DNA of 64,000 nt, taken from Wyeomyia smithii. Taxonomy: Eukaryota > Arthropoda > Insecta > Diptera > Culicidae. Under the pieces are notes generated by a model. The model did no database searches, was not told the DNA's origin, and saw only the letters and a program-made list of their open reading frames with translations. The position numbers and the translations under genes were made by a program. Shown here one piece after another: positions 32,895-42,331 of the stretch (positions within the stretch are counted from its first letter, which is position 1; each line of letters opens with the position of its first letter). The stretch spans positions 138,722,285 through 138,786,284 of the forward strand of contig NC_073695.1 in the NCBI RefSeq assembly GCF_029784165.1, given 5' to 3'.

Positions 32895-35561
32895 TCAAAT
32901 GAATCTTTCAATTATTTTGCGTCGTATGCTATGACAATCTTCGAAAATTTTACATTGAATTGAATCCATCAATCTGAGCAGCTCAGCTGTAATGTTCGTG
33001 TTATTTACTATAATTTCGGTGATGTTTTCGCGAAAAATGTTTTCCAGTGCCACAAAAAATAGAAAAACTGGCCCAGATAAGTACACCAATGCTTCTCCTG
33101 TATAGTCTTTTAAAATTGTATACTTCGTATAATGTTTTAAATACGGAGTTTGACACACGCATGGTGCGAAACACGCTTCACAGACTGCGTAGTTTTTAGC
33201 CACACTTCTCAAAATATAACCACCTATGTGATATATCTGGTTTCTTTCTGAATTATCAAAATTTGTGTCATCATACACGGCGACATCAAATTCGATTCCA
33301 ATATTTTCTTTTTTGTTTTCATCACTACTGGTATGCGGATGAAGATTTCTGATATTCGTAAAAAGGTTTATTAACTACGGCCGTTCCTCGTAATCGCAGG
33401 ATGCTGATGGAATCTCCATCATAAATTGACTAATAGTTAGTAATTTTAGATTGTCTTTAAACTGAAGCGCGGTTGGTCGTTTTTGTTTAAATCGAAGAAG
33501 AGAACATATGTTTTCTATGCAATCTTGAGTAAAACGAGCTGTACAAAGGTACAGATACTTAGCAACCGAAAGGAAATGATGTTGCAACCGAAGAATGGAG
33601 TTCGTGCACATTATACATGCCGCTTGCCATGGCTTCCAGATTTTGAGTATTCCTACCTTACAATTAAAAATGATGTTTTTAAATGGGCGCAAAAATCCGA
33701 TGGACTGATTATACGAATCCTTCTTGTTAAAACTCAGTGCAAGTTCGGGCTTTCGAGACGTCATGAGCTTGAACCATTGCCAAACTATTTCTATAAAATA
33801 AGCTGTTGTTAATAGTTCGGGTAGATCAGCCTCTGCGCTCATGAACCGCAAAGTAGCTGCCACGTCATGGTTCACCAACTTATATGAAGTTGCTACTTTC
33901 ATCGCATCGAATTTATTGCTGTTTAAAAAATCCACATCCTTATACGTTAAACGTGATGCCATCCTAAGACCTTTTCTCCTTTCAAAGTCAACCAAATCTA
34001 CAAGATGATATATATTGACCGTATTATTCGCCAATCCATTTCCCTTAACAGTTTCGTCTGATAGGTAAACGAATCTGTTTCTTACCCAGCCTTGAACCAT
34101 ACATTTAAAAACATGGGTAGCATCAGGGATAATCTCAAATGCGTCATTAGTCCGTACTGGATGGTCGAGAGAGGCACTGCAAGGACATTTGACTTAGCAT
34201 GTTTCAAACCGAAATTGTTCCACATTCGTATATTGTTTGGTCCACAATCTGAAGTCACAAAATGCACCTTCAAACCAATCTTTTCTGACATACGAATGAT
34301 ATCGAGCACCATGTTCATCAGAAAACCATCAGGAATCGCATTCGCCGTAAAATGATATGCGGCTATTTGTTTCCATCGACTAGCTATACCAACTAACATG
34401 ATCACGAGACCGTGTGTTGCTTTTCCGGACTGTGTCGGAATGGTTACTCCCCCAAAAAATTTTTTGTTGTTACTGCAAAATGATAAACTCTGATCTATGG
34501 ACATCTCATCAAGAACTAGGCCACAATCTCTTTCAGCTTCGGTCATGCTTTCAACTTTACTTGATAACAAAGTAAATGTTTCATCAAGTATCCCAGAATC
34601 AAAATGAAAATTCTCGAGGTGCTTCTGCTGTGTTCGAACTGACGGATACGGGTATTTCTTTTCGTTCCTTAAATATTTATACCCTTTAGTTCCACAAGCG
34701 AATCTGACTCCAAAGCTTTCAGTCATTGTTTTATCTGACCACTTCCTGACACGCTTGAGGCTGTTTTTAATTAAAGTTACCTGTTCAGGGTTAAACAGAA
34801 TTGATGCTGCCTCTTTAGATACATGGTATTTCTTTTCCAACCGTGTAATACGCTTACGGAGTAATTTCAAAATGCGGTTCTTCGAACAATCTCGTCGTTT
34901 TAGCTTTTGAATGGTTTGAATTAAACTAAAATCATGGCTGAAAAGGTAAATAAAATCAAAAAACATTTTATTGTGGTACCGGCACTTGGGCTGCTTTGAT
35001 AATTTTTCGTATTCTAACGCTGTTTCTCCAAAACCGTCAGAGCAAGCAGTTACCGTCGAACCAAGTGATGAATACGATGCCGAATTTTCTATTTCCTTTT
35101 CACGATGAAACATTCCTTTCGATGAAACACTAGAGCATCCGTCATTATTTGTAATCTATTGATGAAAATAATGAACTAATTTGTATAACAGGGAAAATTA
35201 TTGCCAAAATTTTTATACCGGAAAACCTTGATCATCATCAGAAATGTTTATGACTTTTTCAAACACTGGGAAAGCACCAGAATTAATCATTAATTTTCCT
35301 CCTTGTCTGACAACGTACAAATCGTTATAATTGAAGTGAAGCTGAAATCATTTTTTCGTAGTTAAAGATTAACGAAAAAAGCAGTTGAAGAAATATACTT
35401 ACGCTGCATATTCTGGAATTCTCAGTGATATCTTCATTTTGCCGACGACAAAATAAAACCCACTTCTGTCTCACTTCAGGTTGTTTGGGAAAGCGGAAAA
35501 ACACCACGTTTTCAAACGAATTTGGTGTTTTATTCTTGCAAAAAGCGGCGATGTACCTCAT
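32895..35561 (-). pseudogene. P-type (THAP9-like) transposase gene, spliced, lightly broken
   Basis: Exon 1 (35561-35403) starts with ATG and encodes a THAP domain: FFRFPKQ, W at residue 34, ending ICS. Exon 2 (35341-35219, 41 codons) supplies LHF, completing the CxxHF signature. Exon 3 starts at 35155. Junctions are GC/GTAAGT, TTTCAG/CT, CCG/GTATAA and AATAG/AT, and the phase is kept throughout. The body (34082-35113, 33375-34100, 32895-33278) has a coiled leucine-rich segment, then RNase H-fold residues D in LVLDEMSID, D in VTSDCGPNN and E in RFTQDCIENICSLL, and a C-terminal Cys-rich domain. Defects are a frameshift near 34165-34195, one in-frame TAG at 33375-33377, and loss of the first THAP cysteine (RYIAAFC). 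The family cuts and pastes the element. Confidence 0.85.
35403..35561 (-). CDS. Transposase exon 1, THAP zinc finger
   Basis: 53 codons from an ATG. THAP features are FENVVFFRFPKQ and QKW at residues 32-34, with ICS at the end reading across the splice into LHF. Residue 4 is Ile where family members usually have the first zinc-binding Cys, so the finger has only three of four ligands. The GTAAGT donor at 35402 is strong. Confidence 0.75.
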
Positions 35562-37163
35562 TTTTCAATTTTTAAAACTGACTAAAAAAAGCAGAACAGT
35601 AAAATTTGCCACCTTTGTCACAATTTTTATGTGTATATTGTCCTTTCACAAAAAAATTAGAATGCAGGGTATTTTCAAGAAAAAGAAGAAGCAACACCCG
35701 CAACTGACAGATATCTCAAACACTGGTAAAAAAGTGCTGTAAGGAATAGCACTCGATACACGTTCAACTGGGGATAGTGAAATGTTCGTAATTTAAATAC
35801 AAAAATATCCGAATAAGTTTTATTCTCTACACCTCATTAGTTAACTATGGTCTATTTGTTTGTTTCTTAGGTTTACGTTTGTCTTGATCGAGCAAAGAAT
35901 ATCATATTCATCATCAAAGGCATGTACAATTTATTGCCATCAGTGATGGGCACCATTTCGCCTATTTTTAGATCGGTTAGCGAATATGATACGACAATAT
36001 CGGGTACGGGTTTGTTAAATTTCGCATGCTTTTGGCGATTTGATGTATTTATCACAACAAAGCCATGATATATAAATTAAAAGTCGTGGGACAACTATGT
36101 CTAAAAAGCTCAATTTCGAAGATGCAAGAGACAGACATAGAAACGATGCGCTGTACACTTTTGCGGTACTGGAAAACATTTATGTTATCTCAGGAAACAA
36201 ATTAAAAAAAAAGACTTTCTGAAGCATAAGAATTCTCGAGCTGGAACCAACAGAAGTTGCGGGGAAATTAGGCCTTCGAATTTCGTTTAGCGGTAGAGCT
36301 CAGAAGCTTCGGTTTTTTGAAAAATGTCCTCACGGGTAAAAATAAATTAAAGCTGAGAGAGTTTCCCAGCTGAAAAATATATTAATATTTTTTTACCACA
36401 AAAGATCAAAATAATGGTCGCAGTGGTCCAAATCTTACAAAAAAAAAACACTATGTTTTAACGTTTATTGCATCTCTAAGAAATTTATCATCACAATATT
36501 TTTGTGCTATCGAACATTTTTCATTGGTAAAAAAGTATAATTTTACCCGCACGACTTCCCGAAGTCTGATTGTGTTGAAATTCAGAATAGTGACTTCTTT
36601 CGAGAAGACGAAACTTTTGAGCCGTTCATCTAAATCTCTGAACGAAATTCAGAAGTTTTTTCCCATATATCTCATTGATACATTTTTTTGTTGAAGTTTT
36701 AACCGGCGGTCATTCACCAGTCAATGAAAACTATGTTATATTGCATACTGTTTAAGCAACATCAAATAATGGATTATAACTAGTTTATTCATAGAACATT
36801 CTGATTGCAAACCATATCAATGCGGCTCTGCTGCATAGTCGAGGGCAAGGAATCAAGGCGGCTTTAAGTCAATGCTATTCAATTTCAATTGAAGTAAATT
36901 AAGAGTGCATACGCTTTGACAAACAATTTCTTGAGTCGCATTTTTATCGGTGCTGTCTGAAATTGTCATTTTCGGTTGTCAGTTGCGGTTGTCAGTTAGA
37001 GCGCAAAATTCTAATTTTTCTCTGAAATCACAATACTAAAAGTCACGCGCGAAGAACTTTTTAGCCGCGGTTGCCAACACTCTTAAAAATAAAACATTGG
37101 AAAAAGTGTTGCCTCTTTTGCAGTTTTTCTCTCTGCGTATCTGTTTAAAACACCGTCTGTAGA

Positions 37164-37307
37164 ATAGACCATTTTACGAACTGACAGGTGTCACGGATCC
37201 TGCTGGTGTTGATGTTGCTTTTGCGTGCATTATGTCAGCGGTTCCAAGCTTTCTGTCAAAATTTCATTCATGAATTCAGTTCAGAAACGTCTCGTAAAAT
37301 GGTCTAT
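37164..37307. mobile_element. Short inverted-repeat MITE at the P-like insertion site
   Basis: ATAGACCATTTTACGA at the left end and its perfect reverse complement at 37292-37307. The left six bases overlap the GAATAGAC octamer, so the P-like elements appear to have landed at the edge of this older MITE. Confidence 0.65.
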
Positions 37308-37392
37308 CGTTTAGATCGTTTAGCCTCCAGCAGGGCTGCCAAGTATGCAGACTTTTGTGTATTACACAGATTTTTAACCACACGGTAAGAGT

Positions 37393-37562
37393 ATAGACAC
37401 TATCTATATAGACCTACGGACTGAATCGCAGCGAGCCAAAATAACTGTCAAAATGAACATAACGAAAAATTTGTATCGAAACAAAATTAACAAAAATATA
37501 ACAAACCAGCGATTCCAGTGCTGATGTCATTCACTACGCAGGTCTATATATATAGTGTCCAT
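37393..37562. mobile_element. MITE, 170 bp
   Basis: Inverted termini ATAGACACTAT...TATAGACCT (left) and, reverse-complemented, ATGGACACTAT...TATAGACCTG (right). The direct repeat GGTAAGAGT at 37384-37392 and 37564-37572 looks like an 8-9 bp target duplication. No coding capacity. Confidence 0.65.
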
Positions 37563-37684
37563 AGGTAAGAGTCGAAAACTCACAATACACATAGACTCTG
37601 CCATTGATGCGGCTGTCAAAAAAATGGGTAAATTTAAAAATGTGAAATGGGTAAAATTGTTTCGTTGGGATCATCATCGCTTAA

Positions 37685-37770
37685 TTTTATTTCTGTTGAA
37701 TTATCGACGTTTATCGGTATCGGTTTATCGGGCTCACCGATAAACGTCGAGATTTCAACAGAAATAAAAC
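37685..37770. repeat. Strong palindrome with 35-bp arms
   Basis: The left arm TTTTATTTCTGTTGAA...TCGACGTTTATCGGT and the right arm pair with about three mismatches around a roughly 16-bp loop. The arms are set between direct GGGTAAAATTG words (37648 and 37774). GGGTAAA words recur to about 38285, so a larger, poorly resolved element (about 37615-38290) may surround it. Confidence 0.6.
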
Positions 37771-38299
37771 AAAGGGTAAAATTGTGCGCATTAGAAAGAC
37801 ATGTTCTTAGAAAAAATGGGTCATTTGTTTACCCATTAAGGGGTGAAAAAAAAAACTTCATGCGTCGTTTTAGCTCTGTCGATTTGTTCTGCGATACGGC
37901 GTCGTTTAAGGAGTTGCAAGGTAAACAGTATGTTATATCAAGTATTGAATTTTACAATGTGAGATTTTTTTATATTAGGTCTAGAATGTTCACTATCCGT
38001 TTGGTATTGACTTTGTTGCAGAGAATAGCGACAATTAATGATAGCAGATAAATTATGTACTCCTGTATTTGTCAATAAGATTCATTTTTGCAAATAAATA
38101 AAAATAATTGATTTCACTTCCACTTCTTTTCGTTTATTTTTTTTTTTTGAGTGATAATCACAAAATTTCCGTTTATTTAATAATGGGTAAAATTTCACCC
38201 ATTTCCGTGAGACAATTCGTTTCTCAAAATGAGTGAAATTGTACCCAGTTTTTGACGTTTAATCGGTATACCCGTTAATGGGTAAATCCTGGGAGAGAG

Positions 38300-38619
38300 A
38301 AACGGATACGAAGCTGTGTGAGTGTCAAAATGAACCAGAATGAGCTGTCATTGACTGTCAATTTGAACCAAGGATACTAAGCATTTTTTTTGCGATGAGT
38401 ATTGTTATAACTGAAAATTATCGCGTTGCTCGAAAAAATATTCATCGCAAACAGTTTTTGTATTCATTGTCGTTTTACAAAAAAAAAATTGGTTTGTTTT
38501 TACGTAAAATAATAAATTTCATAAGCTTTAAGTAATAATCATGCTAGCGTACTTCGATTATCAAACTTTCGCTTCTCATGATTTAAGGCTTTGGTTACAA
38601 TTTCAAACTCACTTCATCA
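38300..38619. other. Gap, no gene seen
   Basis: AT-rich unique-looking sequence upstream of the SINE. Nothing recognised. Confidence 0.35.
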
Positions 38620-38801
38620 CGGTCCCCGTGGCTCAGTGGTTAGCGATGTCGGTCGGCTAGCTCTCCCACACGGTTGTGATATTCCCGATTCCCGATCGAG
38701 TCAAGGAACTTTTCGAGCTGGAAATTTTCTCGACTCAGCACGGGGGCACGGTGTATTGTTGTATGCATCATACACATGCAAAATGTGCCAAAAACAATAT
38801 C
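38620..38801 (+). mobile_element. tRNA-derived SINE, left part
   Basis: Begins GGTCCCCGTGGCTCAGTGGT. TGGCTCAGTGGTTAG (38629-38643) matches a pol III box A, and a degenerate box B-like GGTTGTGATATTCCCGATTCC follows near 38672. The downstream body runs into the BEL element at 38801 and appears to continue at 55224. It resembles Feilai-type mosquito SINEs; the family is from memory. Confidence 0.65.
38797..38801. repeat. Target-site duplication ATATC, left copy
   Basis: Abuts the TG of the left BEL LTR; the matching copy is at 55219-55223. Five bases is usual for BEL/Pao. Confidence 0.85.
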
Positions 38802-39650
38802 TGTAGCAAACGCATTATTTAGAACTTGACAATATAGTCATTCAGCAACTCATTTATTATTGTTCTTATAAAAGGAATTAGAATAGATTTAACAATCGCA
38901 AATAGGTTCCCTTCATAGAGGAGATTGCTACATAGATAATCCCCGACCGACCCTTCGTGCGGGTGCTAGATTAGAAGCAGGTATAGAATTTCTAGATCCG
39001 TGCGAGTGCACTGATCGTAATCGGTCTATTTTCTCAGTCTGTTAGGTTTAGCCAGCGTCAATGACTATGTGAATTATGGCCGGATAATGCTCAAAGAAAA
39101 GGGCGATAAGTCTTATTATCAGCCGGCGCGTCTGCGTACGCATTATTATCTTAAGTAGGGAAATAGGGAATGCAAATCCGGCGTTTTGTAAAACATTGTA
39201 ACTATCTGAATGAATGTTGTCGTAGGCGCGTGTGAAGAAAGAGCCGATAACGTTCGAAACCTTTCTCCCGTTCAGGTACCGGATTAAGGGTAGGCAAATT
39301 TGACCTGACTAGGCGAGTGGAAATTTTGTCGCGTTCTTTTTGTTCCCTTACGAAGATTAGGAGAACCTTCTCTCTCATTTTCTCTTCCATACGTAAGCAT
39401 AGTTCATGAGATTCCAATTTGTAAATTTTGTATATAAACCCGATTTGCTACCAAATAAAATGATACCACTAGCAAAATCGAACTCGCGTAGATCTTTCTT
39501 AATCCGAACGTTAGATTTCAGAGGTTGTCCCTTGCGTGTTTAAGCCTTTCGAATGCGAAAAGGACCTTTGCACGTCGGTTAAGATAACACGAGGAATCTA
39601 ACCCTTTTTAAAAGAAAGACGTTCTTCTTGATAAACTCCTGAAGTCGACA
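38802..39650 (+). repeat. BEL/Pao 5' LTR
   Basis: Direct copy of 54373-55218. TG...CA ends. A TATATAAAC word near 39432 and an AATAAA near 39453 could be promoter and poly(A) signals. The next bases, TTTGGCGTCACTCC from 39651, are the likely primer-binding site. Confidence 0.9.
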
Positions 39651-40161
39651 TTTGGCGTCACTCCAGAGAGGAGCTAGTTGGTATCGGTCCTTTCTTTAAA
39701 CCTTGCGACGATTCTTTCTACGGCGATCAACCTTGGATATCATCAGGACGATCAACCCTACGAAGCCAGAGAGAAAATCATCAGAAAAGCCGCTGCCGCC
39801 CTCATTACTGAAGGATTAGTTATTTTGTTAACAATCCTAACGGTAGTTGCCGCTTATGTAAGGAGAAAGATTCTAAGGAAAACATGGTCGCATGTGATGA
39901 GTGCGATCGCAGATTTCATTTAAACTGTGGCCACCTTAGAAGGCTACCATTACCTGAGGAACGATGGATTTGTGTTAAATGCACAAACATCGAAATGGGT
40001 CTTGCAATAATGCAATGTTTAAAGACCAGCGATGCGATATCGCAAAGATTTAAAGACCATGGAGAAACGATGGCAAGAAAGATGTATTCAGTTTATCAAA
40101 CGAAGACTGAATCATCACAGATTCGCTTCAGTGAAGAAGCAAATCATGTTCCAGCAGAGAA
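39651..40161 (+). pseudogene. BEL gag start with PHD finger, interrupted
   Basis: A frame around 39830-39985 encodes CRLC, CDEC, FHLNC and ICVKC in the order and spacing of a Cys4-His-Cys3 PHD finger. N-terminal PHD fingers occur in gag of some insect BEL elements. The frame has a stop upstream (about 39807), so the original start is unclear. The reading runs into a MITE at 40164. Confidence 0.65.
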
Positions 40162-40163
40162 TA

Positions 40164-40976
40164 CACTCAAAATATTTTTCACATTATTGTTACGTAAAAT
40201 TTCCTGTACTTATTCATTTTCTGTCATTTTGCATGATTTATGTGACGAACATAACATCTACGTGAAAATCACATGCATACTATGTTTCATCACGTAATAT
40301 CTACGTGAACTTGGCAACGTCAAACAGAATGTCATGGAAGAAGTATCGCGTGAATTCACTATGTGAAAAAACACAGAAATCAAAATGGCAAAGCTGTTGT
40401 CTAACTCAGTCTCTGACAATAAAATAGAATTTCTCGACGGCTTGCCAATAAGTGAGCTTTCGAAAAACCGTACGAATTTAACATCGAGCCTTGAGCTTAC
40501 AGGTTTCACCCAGATTTTGTTCAAAGGTCGAGGAGTTTCCCATACATAAACAGTTGCAGCTTACAATAGTTATCGCCGGCAAATGTCGTAATATTTGTCC
40601 GTTTTAATGTCGTTTGATTCGCTTACGAATCGGCGATTTTGCATGGCCGTGCGATTTATCAAGCAACATATTTCTATAATTTCTTAAAACTATTTGCCGT
40701 CTTTTAAGAATTGGGGAAACAAAATTTGGAAATTGTACGTTGTATCAAACGTAGTAGCTAGCAGATAATCGAATGCTTTCCATTTTACCGGTAGTTGAAT
40801 TCTACGTGAAATTCACATAAAATGCATATGTCTGCTGTATAAGATTCATAGGATAAATCATCTCACCAGATCATGATGAACTCAAATGACAATCACGTAG
40901 AAGCTACGTGAAAATGACAGTGGAAAATATTCACATAACTTTTCCCGTAACTCTGACGTGAAAATTATTTTGAGTG
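40164..40976. mobile_element. TA-flanked MITE, 813 bp, inside BEL gag
   Basis: Inverted termini CACTCAAAATATTTTTCAC (left) and, reverse-complemented, CACTCAAAATAATTTTCACG (right). Repeated CTACGTGAAAATCAC-type words lie inside. It is flanked by TA at 40162-40163 and 40977-40978, as for Tc1/mariner-type mobilisation. It splits gag between codons still readable on both sides. Confidence 0.8.
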
Positions 40977-40978
40977 TA

Positions 40979-42331
40979 GGCTAGCAGATCCAGAATGTTT
41001 GGATCAACTCACCCGGTACGAGGATGAGTTGGAATATAATAACCTGCTTAATGACATCCGTAAGACTTCGAATCTAACGGGTTGCTCCAATGCACTAGAC
41101 AAATTTGTGCCTAGTATAAAGGCCATGAATGAAATTAGCCTAATTAATAATCCTCAGCTGATGGAGGATATTATTGGAAAGTTTTCTTTCGGCATACAAA
41201 TCTGTTGGACTAAGGAAAAGTCTCAAGTCAAAGACTTAGATGAATTAAACGACTGGCTGAAACCACATGTTGAAGTGCATGCAATGAGGCGGAGATCAAG
41301 ACAACCGCCAGGAATTCCTATGTGCGCCAGGAAAAACGCACAAGATGAACAGTCACTCAAAGACAAGGATACAACATCTGTTGTAATTTTCGGGAATCGC
41401 CAAAGAGTTGATCACCACGAATCTAATCCAAAGCCTTTAAAAGGTAATGAAGAAATATTCAAAGCAGTTAAAAGAATAAACATTTCTGAAGAATCAATAG
41501 AACCGCGGAAGGTTCTTGTTAATTCCCCAAAGATTGTGGAAAAGAAACCTGCACGAGCTAATGTCACTAAAGTATGTCCAGTAAAACAAGGCTATCAAGA
41601 TTGGCAAAAATCAGAGATAAGCTCTCAAAAAGGGAAGCTCAAAAGTAAAAAGAAAGACCCTAACATTCATCAAGTAAATGAACATAAGGGCATAAAACTC
41701 TCATCGAATAATAATAAATTGTTGAGAAGTCCTTCGGTTTTAAAACGAAAACCTGGTAACATTATTAAACCGAGAGTATCACCTGCAGAAGCGATCAATT
41801 CCAAAAACGGAAGATATGCTCCAGGATCACCATGGAAAATTAGGCGTAACAAACCGATAGTAAGCTACAACTACGCTGAAAACAACTTAGACACTATAAA
41901 GCAGTGTGTGGCCAGAAATGATGTTTTGAATAACTACGTTACTCGGAAGCAACGATCAGTGGAATTGATAAAAGAGCATTTGATATTGAATTTTCGTCGA
42001 AATTTTACAATTGTCATGAAGGACAATGTATTCTTTGATGCAGCAATGAAATTTTGGAGCTGCAATGGTTTTAAATGTCCTGAGGAATTTTCCTACGCAG
42101 AGAATGCAATTGTTAAACATCATAAGCACGGCTGTCAAGAACCTCTATGGAAATGGGTTCAATAGTAAAAGCAAAATCCTATCGGATAATATTGAAATGT
42201 TAGGATGTATATCGAACCCAACATATTCGTCGGAAATTGCAGAACCCCCTAACGACAAAGTAAAACAATTTGAAAAGTTTCCGGATATGCTTTGGAACAC
42301 GGTACGACGAATTGGCCAAAAGGATGAACAT
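40979..42331 (+). pseudogene. BEL gag, unit 1
   Basis: The frame 40999-42165 (388 codons) continues gag after the MITE: DQLTRYEDELEYNNLL, LDKFVPSIKAMNEISL, then a lysine-rich linker and PWKIRRNKPIVSYNYAENN. A 34-base deletion near 42122, compared with unit 2 (48267-48300), shifts the frame and ends it at 42165. From 41258 onward the sequence is duplicated at 47400. Confidence 0.65.

Larger units (their letters stand above)
32574..37161 (-). mobile_element. P-like DNA transposon, 4.6 kb
   Basis: Terminal inverted repeats of about 33 bp start TACAGACGGTGTTTT on both ends, with three mismatches in 33. GAATAGAC abuts both ends (32566-32573 and 37162-37169). The interior carries a minus-strand THAP-domain transposase gene. 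TIR length, 8-bp duplication and protein family all fit the P superfamily. About 1.6 kb lies upstream of the gene (35562-37161) without recognised coding sequence, and about 320 bp lies downstream. Confidence 0.88.

Noticed and set aside
33483..33812. 109-codon plus frame
   Set aside because: Antisense shadow of the P-type transposase.
35873..36055. 60-codon minus frame upstream of the transposase
   Set aside because: No domain and no supporting splice context; could be an extra exon but is not supportable.
38622..38700. Possible tRNA gene
   Set aside because: Box A is good but box B and the stems are degenerate; it continues into a SINE body.
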